A DNA stretch of 64,000 nucleotides from Dromaius novaehollandiae. Its lineage: Eukaryota > Chordata > Aves > Casuariiformes > Dromaiidae. Below the pieces are notes generated by a model that saw only the letters and a list, made by a program, of their open reading frames with translations, was not told the DNA's origin and ran no database searches. The stretch is from contig NC_088099.1 in assembly GCF_036370855.1 (NCBI RefSeq), forward strand, positions 77,603,218 through 77,667,217. The letters are read 5' to 3'. Made by a program: the position numbers and the translations under genes. Numbering within the stretch: the first letter of the stretch is position 1; each line of letters opens with the position of its first letter. Of the stretch, positions 22,164-35,600 are shown one piece after another.

Positions 22164-24251
22164 CTTTCCTGTTGCCTTTCTTCTGTGATATAAAGAAGCT
22201 CTCATAGACCACACATTAATACCAGTCAAAGAAACTTTGTAGACAGTTGAAAATAGCAGAGGCAAAGGTTACCCCAGATGTAGCTTCGCTGACATCACTG
22301 GTAATACTTGAAATCTTTTGGTCCTGCATCTTATCAGTGAAAATGGAGGTGATGCAACTATTTGGTGTTTGAAGAATGAGACTACAGAAAAAGTGGGATA
22401 GCAGAAAGGCCAGGAGAGCGCACACACATTTCCTTTTCTTCCCAGGGGATTCTTTGAATAAGTCCTTTAAAATGAACGTTAGCTAACTGCAACACACCTC
22501 AGATGTGTGCTGTAGGATCTACGCGGCTTCAAGAAGAACATGTGGAAAGGAAGAGCTCAATTAACATCCAACAGTCTGGAAAAGGATTTAATGTAAAATA
22601 TTTTCAGCATATTGGATGCTCTCCTTTCTTATATCAAGTTGGTCCATGTAGGTCTGAGAACTTCTGTTTTACAGCCTTTTCAATTAGCAGAAGCAATGTT
22701 TGGATACAGCATTTACTTGATGCAATATGAGCGTGCAAACTAGAATAGAAAAGTAATACGGAAAACATTCCCATAACCACAGGTTAATTGCTGGTAAATG
22801 TTGGCCATGCTGTCTTGGTTATGTTGATTAATGGCCCCAGTGAGGAGCTGAAAAATAGCTAGACTGTTGGAAAGATCATTAGCAATTTTAACTCTTCAGC
22901 TATTGTGAAGGGTGTAGAGAAACAATTACTCACATTTATAATGCATTTCACTGAGTACAGTGGCATACTGAACTGCAAGCTACAGTCAGGTTGAAACAAT
23001 CATTGAGTTTTTATTGCATTCAATTTTATAGAAATTTACAGAGAGGGGCAAGAAATGGTTTTTTTCTTTTGTCTTCTTTTTCTAAGGCTTTTGGAGGCAC
23101 CCTTGACAAATGCAGGGGGGTTATAGATGAATACAAATACTCAGTTCTGCTCATTAATCCTGTCATTTAAAAGAGGAGAGAGACAGAGATGATGTGTGGA
23201 AGGTAGCATGCCAATCAACAGAGTTTATTTTAGCTCATAGAGGCTTAAGCGATATTTTGTGCTGTGGCAGGGCACAGCACCAAACTCGCAGACCACAGGC
23301 TGAGGAAAAGAACAATGAGGGTTCAAGCTGCCTCTCATCTTTCAGTGCTTTAAATACCATAGCCCATAAGAGCATCCAGGAGACCACAGTGCTGGTGATA
23401 ATTCCTGACAATTCCTCTTCTTGCCTGGACTGACAGCAGTCCCCAACAGAACTGTAGAGTTATATTGTAGCTTCATGGAATGGAATCTCTCAGCAGCTGG
23501 AAGAGAGGGATTTCAAAGCTCTTATAGACTGCTTCAGACTATTTATACAGCACAAAACCAGAGCAAGGATCTGACCATTAGCTTCTGGATACTCACCCAA
23601 CTTCACACAGTCATAAATTGCTTTTCCTTGCATAAATTACCTGGTCCTCAGACAAGAAGGAAATTGTTACCTTTTACCTAAGTCCTTTTACTGAGTCTTT
23701 TTAAGGGCTACAGAATGGCCAGTCAAACACTGGAAGCACCACAACTGGGAGGATGGGAGAATGAGAAGCTGAGCCTCCTAAGAAAAAAGCTTACCGAAAC
23801 ACACCTTCAGACATGACAGCAATCACTGCTTCATTCAGAATAGGTCCAGATACAAGGCAGACTCAAGGAGTTCTGATCATGCTCCCTGAAACAATGCACC
23901 TTGCAGCTCCCTGTGCAATAGGCAAGGCACACTGCTACACAGCTCTGCCAAAATCAACTCCAAGTTATTGAATGCTGCTTCTGGACCTAAGTGAGAGGCT
24001 TGGACTCAGTTCAGGTGCACCTTGGGAGCCTCCTCAGTCTGCTCCATGGCATGAGCCAGACATGCACAGAGTGATCCCTGCAGGTTGGCTCACATTTGTT
24101 TGGTCTTCCATACTCACTGGGCCACACTCCACCTTCAAGCCTAAGAATTCCTCAATGCCTACCAACTACCAGATCTTCACTGACAGTAGCATACGGGTGT
24201 TACACTCCTGAACAGTCATAACTGCCTCCTAGACCATTATTTGCTGAGCAT
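22164..24251. other. Intergenic stretch, no gene recognised
   Basis: Only short unsupported frames. The segment 22780-22960 is rich in TTAATTG/ATTAATGG-like homeodomain words and could be a regulatory element. Confidence 0.35.
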
Positions 24252-24300
24252 TGATCTAGGATATGAGCAATGGTCTAGGACATGAGCAATGGTCTAGGAC
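24252..24300. repeat. Short tandem repeat, unit 19 bp
   Basis: About two and a half copies of TGGTCTAGGACATGAGCAA, the first slightly diverged. Confidence 0.75.
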
Positions 24301-27300
24301 TATATAAGGCCTTTATGAAGCCTCCATAATGCTCAGAACAATATTTTCCTGTTCTATCTTCTGTGCTAACTCAGGTGAATTTGTGCTACCTGCCTTCAGA
24401 GACTTGATCACCCATATTAGTATTCAAATCCCAAGAGGGAAAAAAACAACAGTGAACTACAAGAGCTAAAGGATCACAAGGAGCTAAAGGGCATATCTGG
24501 TTGGTAACGACACCAGTTCAATTGTTGCAGGGTCCCTGAAAGCTCATCAAAAACAATTTCTCACATTGTTTCAGAAAATAGGCAACAGGAATTACAGTCT
24601 GAGGGCACTTTGTTCAGTAGTAATTCCCAAGTAATTCCCAAGCCAAGAAAAGGAGAGAGAGGACAAACCAAAATAATTGAATAAAACCTTTTCAACTTTT
24701 TATGCAAGCACTGCACTTGCCAAGGAAAGCAAACAAGCAGCCAAAAGGGACAGGGTGCATCACTAGTTATCAAATACAGGAGAGAAGTATCTTTCTTGTT
24801 GGAGAAACAACTCATATAAAGCTTTCTCTATACGTTCTAGTGTAGATGCTGTTAACATTGATACAGCCCATTAAAAGCTCATTTTCACAATGTAGCTGTG
24901 CCTGGAGTGGTAATGTAGCCATGATGGAAGGAAAGGGGGAAGATCCCAGCCAAGCCTCTTACACCAGCATAGCTTTGCTAGTGACACTTCTAGGAGGAGG
25001 CTCAGACTGGGCACAATGTGTCCAGGGGGATTTTTTTCTTTTCCAGTTTGCAGAAACCCTAAGTAAGTGTTGGGGAATGGAGAAAAATGGAGGCAGAAGT
25101 AGAGGGAAAGCCACCTACATCTCATATGCAGCCAAGTAGGACGGAGCACACTGCTTCCTCTCAGCAAGGGGAAACCACTGCAGATCCAGTGTGCCCACAA
25201 TCCAGCCCCTCAGCACCAGACTTTGAACCTTGATTCCCCCAGGAGCTGTTGCCACAGAACTCCTCCTCTTTCTTTTTCCACTAGCAGTGCATGAATGTAC
25301 ACCCTTCACTGCCCTTACAGGCACCTAGCAGCTTCCCTCTTTCCCTAAGGCCAATGAGGATATTTAACCATTGAGTCAATATTACAAAAAACATGGAAAA
25401 CTGTATCACTTTAATAAATGCAAGCTTTTCACTTCTTAAATTTACTTTTTACTACTTTGTTTTCTTGAGTTGAGGTTTAACACAAACTTTAAGTACAGAT
25501 GAGGATAAAGTGGCAGCTCCAACACCGCACTGTTCAAGGTAGGTCTAAGTGTAAACTAGGGTCTTACCAAAAAAAGGGCAGGACAGCATATAAATCTGCT
25601 CAGAGTTCCAACCACTATATCCCACTCCATATTTAAAGTTGTATGGCCTCAGCTAAATCCATTTTAAATTATATTTTCAGTCAAATTCATGCAACTCAGA
25701 AAATAGCCTGTCTTTACAATTACAATTTGACATTGTAATTATTTTTAATATATTCAATAATTGTGCTATAGGATTAAGACTATTAAAAATTATGCTCAGA
25801 GCAAAAACTATTCTAACATTGCATAATTGCACTAGAATGTATGAAGTTCAGCTGTATGCCAGACTAAAAAAAAAAGTGAAACAGTCTAACATTATGCACT
25901 TTATTGCCCAGAATGGCTGAAAACTAAAGAGCAATACTGCCACCTCTTGCATATATGTTAGACAACCTCAGTCAACTGATGGAGTTTAAACATGCCTTTG
26001 CTCTATAGAAACAAGAAAGCCAAGTTTCTCCTGTCACAGCATCATTCTGAAAGCAAGACTTCAAGATAAACACCCAATTTTCTACTGGGATTTTGATCAA
26101 ATTCTGGTAATGGGCAAAGCTGCACCATCTGAAATGTGCAGCTTGCTTAAGTCTTCAGAGGGGAAAAATCCTGTATCTATCCTTTCAAAGGGTCTGGACC
26201 TTTGGTCATGTAAGGGTCTCCCTTTTGGGTAAGGGAGCAGTTGTTCTGCAAGTTCACAGCCTTGTGGGATCTGAACCCTCTGCTGAATTTTAGCATCCTT
26301 ACAGCGCCACTTTGACCATGCAGACTGCCACAGCTCATTGTTCAGATGCGGCTTAGCAGGCCCTGCCTTCCACCAGGCTTTGCTACCTGTGCTTCAATGT
26401 GCTCTTGCTCTCCACAAATCTCTTTACAGCTTTTCGAAGGCTGCTGTTGAACAAGGTCTCAGATCATAGTCTGCACATTATCCATATGATCTGTTTCTGC
26501 TTTTTCTGTATTGTTTCTCTGCTGCTTAGCAGGGATAACTGACAGCCAACTGCATTTTGCTGTATCAGTGGTGAGGTTCTTGCTGTCCTGTGTCCTGCTC
26601 AGCATCCTCCTAGACAAGCAGGGACAGACAGCTCAGGACAGACAGAAGAACGAATTTTTAAGCAAAGGAAGAGAACTTAAAACTTGTTATTAAAAGATTG
26701 GCTCAGTAAGGGCCTGATTGCGCTGCTCAAGAAAGTAAAGCAGCTCAGTGTCTGTAAGAAGTGAACTTTATAAGAGAGTTTTAGAGCAACTGCTAGGTCA
26801 CACCAGAGTAACTCCCTGTGCGTCAAGCTAAAAGGCCTACTTCTCCTGGGAGTAACGAGCAGATGAAGAAGTGTGCCAAGAGGAGTGGTGGCTGAGAAGA
26901 AGTTGCCAGGCCTGACTGCTGTTCAGGGTGCAAAAGCTTTTCTGTGGGAGCAGGGGAAACAGGAAGGCCACAGCTACAGCCACAGCCAGAGAAGATGTCC
27001 AGGGAAGGGGGAGCAGGAGGCCGAAACCCAGACATTGCTGAGACTCCAAGGCCTTCTGCGTGTTTAGTAAAGGGTTTCCTTCACTGCTAGAAGCAGCAGC
27101 TTATTTTCTGGCTTGTGATTTAGGGCTGTTCATGCAAGAAAGGCCAGGCCTAACGCAACTGCTGTTTTGTGTTCCTTCCTCCAACAAGAAGAAGTGAAAG
27201 CCCACAGTGTCTAGTACAAAGCTTTGAGGAGCTGGAATTAACTCATGGTTTCCCTGAGACAGGCAAGTGAGAGCTGAGTAGCACTGAAACATTCCAGCTA

Positions 27301-30300
27301 CCTCCTTCTGCTATGGTTTGGAAGGGGCAGGACAAGGATACACCTCACTGTGGAGCTGGGGGTGTAGATGGGTTTTTTGGTCTGTAGGTTGCACGAAGGA
27401 GACAGTTAGAAATAATGGTATCATTTAAAAATTCCACCTTTACTCCAGCTAATAACTGTAGCAGCCTAATCCCTGACTTTTTCCTGCATTCTTTCCAGGA
27501 AAACTGTTTTCTGATGATTTTAGTGCCGGGTTCAAAAAGAGAAGGAAGTAGCTTTGAATCATTGGATGTCTTTGTGCTATCTCAAATGCCTTTCTTGATC
27601 TGCTTGGGGTCAGACAGCCACCTATCTTACACATAGCCTTTCTCTTGCAAAGTTTCCAGGTGAAAAAAGAGGTTGCACTATTACAGGTATCAAACACAGG
27701 GGCCAAGTAAATGCCAGTCAACACTTTGTTCCTTTGTTCAGCTTAAGTTGAAGACATACTTGACTTCTGGCAATCTGCTGCTTGGATACTGTAGGAACAG
27801 AAAAAAACAGATGCTGAAAAGAGAGCCCAAGTTAGCATTAAACCAGGTCAAATGGAAAAGGGTCTTTAAATACTGAATTAGACAGAAAAAAATGCTCTCA
27901 ATGTAAGAGATAGATAGTCACAAAAGTTAAAAACGATCTTAGGCACTGTCTGACACTGCAAAGGTCTGCATTTCAGCAGTCTGCTGTTCAGACACAACTC
28001 CTCTGCAGTACAGCCAGTCAAGTTAACCACTCAAGTGGAAGCACATCCACTTGAAAAAGTAAATCTGGAGACAAGTAGAGTGGCTGAGTTCCCATGAAGA
28101 GAATCATTTCCAAATAAGACTGCAAGATTTCACCGAAATGTTCATGTCTTTATTGCTCATGTGCTTATTATTATTCATGTGATGTGGCTTTTCAGTCTTC
28201 TTTGGGTAGGCTGATTTTATCTGTTCCCAACTGACCTTTGAATCAACTTTTTCCCCAAAATGTAGACACAGGTCAACCTATACATACATATACTATCAAA
28301 TAATTAATTACATTATGTCCACTGTTCAAGTCAAGTTCTGAACAGAAAAGCCAAGAAATGTTTCCGAACTTAAAATTCTTCTAGGCAATTCTAATACAAT
28401 AAAAATATGACTGGCATACCTGGTTTCAACCTCTACTGTGTAAATGGTTTGAAACCTCATCTGATAACTTGGCTTCATCTGTTACAAAACAAAAAGTCAT
28501 TTCTGTTGTTGCAGAGTTCAGTTCGCTAGACAGCAGTTATTTTCTTGCAGTGCCAAAATCAGTTTACAAAAACACTGGTAGGAACAAGTGCTATAAGCAA
28601 GGCTTATTTCACTGCTTTATCTCAGAGAACTACACTGGGGTACTAGCGGTCTGCAAGGCCATTCAGAGAGGGATACAAACAAAAATGTGTCAGCCCTACT
28701 CGGAAGTAGAGGAGATCTTCACTGAATGCCTCTGCTTGTGGCCTCGTGATAGTCCAGATGGCTTCTGCTCTTCATGCTGCAGCGCGTGATCCTCTTGCAG
28801 TGACTGTGCACTTATGAAGCCTGCAACTTCTGTTCTAAGTCACAGGAAAGGAGGACATCAGTCTCCTACAAGATGATCATCATTCAGCTTGTGCACTGGC
28901 CCACTTAACAACGCTCTTGCCGTATAGTTCCCAGATGCTGAAAAGAAAGTCATTACAACAGCCTTTAGGAGAAACTTCCTGTCAGAAATGTTTTCAGAGG
29001 TGAACATTATTCTTGTTACCTATGCTTTCAAAAGTGATGCTCTTGTGAGTTATTTTTCTATGATTACAAATGTCCACTTTAGGTAAAACCAGATCTATGG
29101 TCTTCTAACAGTACTTCTACCAATTCTTAATGTCATTCTTCCACTTTTTGGAAGGGAAATTGTCAGTTTTTTATCCTCTTGGGAAGATGAAGGAGGGAAG
29201 TTGGCAAATTGAAGTGGATAACGCAGACTTCCCTTTTTGGCACATTTTAAAGACCAAGCCACACTACTTCCCTGTGTGATTTGTCATTATTTAACTCATA
29301 ATACTGGCAATGAAGCCCCAAACCAGCTACAATTCCTCCTCCTCCTGCTGCATAAAGAATTCAGAAACTATCTACAGGCCTGTAAAGATAGGACTTTTTC
29401 TCTGATATCAGAGCCATCAGATCAGGCCTTTTCTTTATTGCCGGAGTAGGTGTGACTTCTGCTATGTGTACAATCTTGGCTGAGGAAGCTCTTGAAAATC
29501 TTGTTCTGCACTAACATGAGAGGTGATAACCCTTCTTTGCCCCCTCCCAGTCTCCACAAGTCTCCACGAGGTGATGCACAGTGCAGCAGTACACCCACAC
29601 TAATGCAGTCTTTTAAAACAGATGCCAGTGTACGTTTCCCAAGGATCATATGGTTTCCAGGTGAGCCACATCACCAATGTCTTCCTTCCCTTTGCATTTG
29701 GACTCCTATCTACCCCATGGTTTATTGCACAGCCAGAGTTCATTCACAGATACATGCAGAAGGCATCAACATCGGGCATCATGAGCTTAGGTCACTGAGA
29801 ACTAAGTTGATAATTACTATTTTTTAATTGTTACAATCATGTTCATCTGCATGACATCTGCATAGAATGCATGAAGTGTGTATTGTGTCTATTTGAATGG
29901 CTTTGTGTTTCTTCCAGGGCTTTGACCCCTTCAAAGTATTCTTTCTAAATAGCTCTGAAAATTCACTTGCCAGTGTCATTTTTAATGAAGGTAACTACTA
30001 GGTTTGCTTTGCTTCATCTTTTCTTCACCTACTTCCCCAGTTCTCTCTGACATTAAAAAATACATATATGCAGCATAGAAACATTCTGACTTGATTCACT
30101 CAACTAGGATATAAACAGTGATGCTAACAATTCAAGGAATTGCAGGGCCAATAGCAGCAATGTCATTATGAAAGAAATAGAATATTTTAATATAGTTAAT
30201 TAATTTAACATCAGCTTTTACCTTTATGTCAGCTGTAGCAAGCATTTGTTTTCAAAAGTCCTTTTTACATTCTCAGGATTGACAACGTGTTGCCTAAAAC

Positions 30301-30850
30301 AGTAGTCTACTTGGAATTGCAACATTTCTCAAATGAAGCTTGTAGGTGGGAAGGCCTGAAGCCTGCAGCTACTTAAACACACATGTAAAAACCCACATGA
30401 GTGGGAGTAAAGTGGGTATTTACTGAGAACATGTCAACCTAGAGAGGGCGCAGAAGAAATGAAATGAAGTAGAAATGGGAGTTTCATAGAAAGATATGCC
30501 TATTTAGCTTTGGATTTAAGTGTTAACTCAAACTTTGTATAAAGAGATGATAGGCATTTTGATCTGCTGTGTGATTTATGATTTATTAGAAAGTCTTCCT
30601 CCTTTCTTTCCTGGACTAGAATATTTGCGACTTTTTTGCTTTGTGTTATAAAAGTAATAATGTCGTATGTCAATGTCTTGGAAGTAAAATTTCCAGATTA
30701 CTCAACAAAGACTGAGATAATAGCAAAGACTTGAGTAATTCATATTTAAAAATATTTAATTTCCAGATGTTCATTGTGTGTGTTAAACTCTTGGTTACAG
30801 CAAAAAGATTGTAACATACAGTACCAGAGTGACATATTAAGCCATAACAA
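24301..30850. other. Intergenic stretch, no gene recognised
   Basis: AT-rich with a few more GC-rich patches (24900-25260, 26830-27060). These patches carry overlapping open frames on both strands, typical of composition and not of genes. No splice-supported exon was found. Confidence 0.4.
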
Positions 30851-30855
30851 TACAA

Positions 30856-32504
30856 TTTATTACAACTGTGTAAACAAAAAGAAATATATCTGCAGTGGCA
30901 CTCTTTGTGAGCCAAATTTTGGCATACAGAATCTCAGAAGTCAAAACAGACACACACGGGAAAAAAAAAAAAATCTTCAACTTGAAGCACAGTATATGAA
31001 CCTGGCCAAAATAGCCTAACCCACATTTTATACGAGAAAAATTTGTCTTCAGAAATGTTGCTTGCTTGCTTTTAAGGAAATTAAATCTGAATTTTTTCAA
31101 GACATCTGTCCAAAACAGGAAATATTTTTATTATTATTTTAAGATATCAACACAGTAAATTTCTCTTAATTATAACCATGTGAATACCTCCTACTGAGAC
31201 ATTACTAAACAGGACTAAAGATCATTTGGTAATATTATTGTCTGTATAGTATGACACCTGCTGAAGGTATTCTCTAGGAAATAAAAATTGGTGGAGCATC
31301 TTGTGTTTTGTTTTCCAGTAACCTAAGACACTTTTTTTCTCTGGGGCAATACTAGTAAGTTAGGAAAGATTACTTTTTTCTTATGGAAAACATACTTCCA
31401 GGTAGGTTCCTTCATAAAATCAGGGCACATAAGGAGATATTCCTGTGTCTGATGTCCTGACCACAGCTGCTGCACCAGAAAGGCATGAGTTTCTTTCAGC
31501 TCCTGTGTAGTATCTGTCACCTCTACACAGATGTGCTGGTGCCTTATGGGTGTCTGGTACTAGATACCTATACATGGACAACTGAATTGTTCCCCGATTG
31601 TCTGACAAATGCACAGAAAACAAACTCTCTAGTTGTAAGTTGACTGGTATCTCTTTGATTTTGTTAGATGGTTCACGTGCAAGGAACTTAGAACATTCAA
31701 TAAGTTAGAAAAAGCAAGTGTTAATATCTACGGGAAAAGGGAATATCTTGTTTTCCTTAGTGGAAGTAAATGATTATAAGACAATGTATGTACTGTAAAC
31801 TGTAAGATGGAGTTAGGACTTGAAATATACTTCATTTCAAGTACATTTTAGGTGCTAATATTTAAACTCTAATGCTAGAAATAAAACATTTTTGATAGCT
31901 TTCAGGTTATGCATTAGTTATAGCTTGCTTGATAGATACAACTTTGCCAGCAATATTTAAAATAGTGTTCAGTGACATCCTAGTAAAAACACATAGATCT
32001 GAATTCCACTGCATTACATACATGTACCTTTCACAAGGAGGGATTTGCATATGTTCCATCTGTAGAGAATAGACCCCATATTAACAAGAGGTATAGACAG
32101 AGCTAAGTTACAGTTATTAACAAATATTCAAAAACCTGGAATATATAATTTCAAGCTGACATCTTCAGTTTACACAAAGCTATACACTTGCTTTTTTAAA
32201 AAAGACATCCAACGTGTGCTGACTCACATGCTTGCCCAGAGTTCATGCAAACTATTAAAAAAACCTTATAAACTCTTGCCCTTCACAAATTCTGCATATA
32301 TTTCATTTTCAAATGAACTGAAGGCCCCTCAGAAACAATGGGGACCTACAGATTGACTGAAGTAACTGCTGTACCTGTGGAAAGAAGGGAACAACAGTAT
32401 CAAACAGGAAATTTCATTGAATTGTACTTCACTTCAGACACTGTCAAGTCCAAATCCAGATTCATTTGTCATTAAGCAATAAGACTACCCTTAAAAAGGA
32501 AAAG
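30856..32504 (-). other. GLIPR2: GLIPR2 3'UTR and downstream region (end uncertain)
   Basis: The 3'UTR begins after the TAA at 32505-32507 on the - strand. Candidate poly(A) signals (AATAAA on the - strand) lie at 31127-31132 and 30856-30861, which would give UTRs of about 1.4 or 1.65 kb. The sequence does not show which is used. Confidence 0.35.
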
Positions 32505-32665
32505 TTATTTTCTTGGAGGAAGAACATTTTCTTCATAGTAGCCTGGGTTTACTACGTTTCCAGCTGGATCATATCTAGCTACCACAAATGTGGAGCCATC
32601 ACTAGCAGATGCTTTTCCAACTCCCATCTTTTTTGTGTTCTTCCAAACCATTGCTGTGAAGTGAC
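32505..32665 (-). CDS. GLIPR2: GLIPR2 exon 5 (last coding exon)
   Basis: Encodes the CAP signature [20 protein letters not shown] and the C-terminal beta-sheet region, ending NVLPPRK and TAA. Acceptor on the - strand is TTTTTCAG; the exon starts in phase 1, completing Gly102 before His103. Confidence 0.97.
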
Positions 32666-35600
32666 CTGAAAAATCAGAGAAAAACAGATGCATTCATTTT
32701 AGGTACTAAATCTATAAAATTCCTTTTAACTCTCGAGGAGAAAAAAGAAGAAAGAAGCATAGAAAACTGCATCTGCCTCTTTCTCTGACAGGAGAACAAG
32801 CTAAGAGCATGAAAAAAAGAAACTAGAGATCTAGCATTTTGTCTTGAAAAAGCCCAGTAAGATTCCCCACTAATCTTCCCAGTTCCATGTTCCATTTCCA
32901 AGTAAGAATATCTACTAAGAAATTAATGACTGAAGTAATTTGATGAGTATCTGATACAAAATTCTCCAAAGCACACATCATGGTCTTTCCTCCCTGCAGT
33001 ATGATTGACAAAAAGCAGTACTGCCAGTGACTATTACTCTTTTGCTTTCACCATCTGATCCTCCCCAATCATGTCTGTATGCACAGCTAATCAAAATAAT
33101 ACTTGTTTCCATGGCTGCTTCTGTCAAGTTCTAATAGCCACCCATTAGCTGTGCTACTCCACCAGTTGTTCCCTCTATGCACAGACAAACCCCAGGAGAA
33201 GTAAGTAATTTTCTTCATCTGAAACAAGCTTGGGAACATCTCTTGCTTGAGCATTGCTCAAGGAACAATGTTCTTAGGTTCATTCCGCATCATATTGCCA
33301 GTATGCAGCCAATAGGCTGTGGCTGAGCTCCAAATTACATCTGAAGTAATCTCTGTGATTTCAGTGATGTACTTGGTAGAAGACACATGTCAGTGTAGAG
33401 AACACTGATGTATATTTAGTAGACACCTGTATGATATCAGTTATATTTTCCTAACTTCTCCAAATTAATTTGTCTTAAAAATAAGTTGCCTTTTAAAATC
33501 ATTGGCATTGAAGGAAAAAAGTATTTAGACATATATATATCTTGCTTACTTCCTCATTTACTACAGTTCCCTGTCACCCTTCTGTCAGTTTCTAACATAA
33601 ATCTTTGGGAAAATTCTTTCCCCCCAACTTTTTTCTAAGAAATAAAAAATTTTTGCAAAATCCTGAAACAAGTGGGCTAGTCGATTTCTTAAAATAAAAG
33701 CTGCTTTTGAAGAGACAGTGTTCTGTCTGAACTTACCTGTCCCAGAAGAAAATCCTGGGTTTTGAAAACTATAATTTTTTATTTCACTGTACCATCTGTC
33801 AGCTACGTCCTTTCCTGAAACACAAAAGAAATCTGTTGTGGAATCACGACAGGCAACATAAACACAGAAAAACGTAGCTCACAAAGCCTGGCCAGCACGG
33901 TCTTCTGTTAACAGCTGGCAAGAACTGTGCAACTTAAGACAATTTCTATAAACATGGAGAAACGGTCCTTTTACCAAAGAGAATTGTTGAAACATAGGCA
34001 ACATGGTAATACATATTACCAACCAAAAATTTATTGTTTCATAATAGCTGTTGCTATTCAGCTACTAATAGTCCAATGGCTTTTGTTAACCATCTAATGC
34101 AATCAATTACATGAGCTCTTCTCAATATCTTGATTAAAAAAAAAAAATACAGTCCATCAAATTCTTCACTGAAGTGCCAGGGACTGTGTGGCCAGCACAG
34201 TCTGGCTCAAAGCCTATGTAAACAATCCATTTAGGAGCTGTACAGTTATGTAGAGTTCATCCCATTCAGGGAAGATCTCTGCAGCAAAGTGCTCTTCTGG
34301 TAGGATACAGCTGATGAAGAGTACTATACTATCACCAACAGATTAGGAAATAGGACCATATACCAATTCTTGGCTGTAGTTAAAACTTTGCAGGGTTGAA
34401 GTTAGAAAGGACTTCAGACAAGAGAGATCAGTGTGAAACAGTATTTGGATTGAGATGGGGCAGAAATCCCTTTTGTCCTCAAAGAAATGTTTAACCCTCT
34501 GGCAATTTAGCACATTAAGTCTACATTTTTTCTGTCCGTAACCTTCTGAAACTTTCAATGCCATTTTGCCCTTTAGTGAAATTAAGGCACAAAGCAACAC
34601 TAACTAAAGCCAAGAACAAAGAGAAGCAAAGGAGGCAAGCTCTCAAGCTAGCGCTTGTTCATTTGTTAGTGCTACTGTGTCAAGGCTTCCTTAGTGGTAT
34701 CCTACTGTACAGTGATGTATGAGCAGCCTGCAGTTTACAGGGCAAGACTTGCACTTAATTATACTGCTCTCTTGGTGAGCAAATGGAGCTTATACAGCAG
34801 GCAAACTCTTCTCTATGTTCTTTTAGTTTGGAGAAGAAAAAAATACGTTGAGGTTGGAAGACTTATTCCCTATTCCCTCCATTCCTACAACTTGAATTAT
34901 TCAATTATTCAACTTCAATTATTCACACTGCATTTTGACACTCTCTGTTTGGACCAGTTCTGCACAACTCTGATTATTTGCAGGAGTTTTGCAAAGTAGT
35001 GATGAAATAGGGAGTATAAAGGGAGTTGGAAAGGAACCACCTCTTTGGTGTTCATGAGAAAAAGGCTACACTTTGACCAAATAAAAAGTGGCTAAGCTCT
35101 GCCTGATTCAATTTATTGTCCCTTCCATTACTTGGGTCAACACCTCAGCTCTAACTGAAGGTTACTGGCATCTTTGAAAGTCCTTAGAGAAGCTGATGAC
35201 AACAGGTTTGAACCCCAGCCTGGAAGGCAGTGAAGACATACCTCACTTGTCTTGGATGAGTGCTCTTGTCACTAGGCTTCTACAGTTGGCTTTTACCAGC
35301 TTCTCCTTCTCGGGACATGTTTGAAAAGACTCAAATGAGCTTTGCCAGGTCCTCTGAGCAAAAGGGCACAAGGACCTTTCTTACAGAGATGCCTCACACC
35401 TGCAGATCCAAGTGTATGAAAACATCTCTTTACAGCTCTGAGCAAAATAAAGAAAATGAGATATTCAACATCCTCTAGTTTTCTGGAGTGAGAGCCACTA
35501 AGAATAAAGGTATTCAGAAAGCAACTGCTAAATGCTCTTACTTAATACTTAAGCCATTATGGATTTCCACTTTGAGGCTCTCTAATTTGAGGTACTACAG

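Noticed and set aside
26823-27067. Overlapping frames on both strands in a GC-richer patch
   Set aside because: Open frames in several registers at once indicate composition and not coding.
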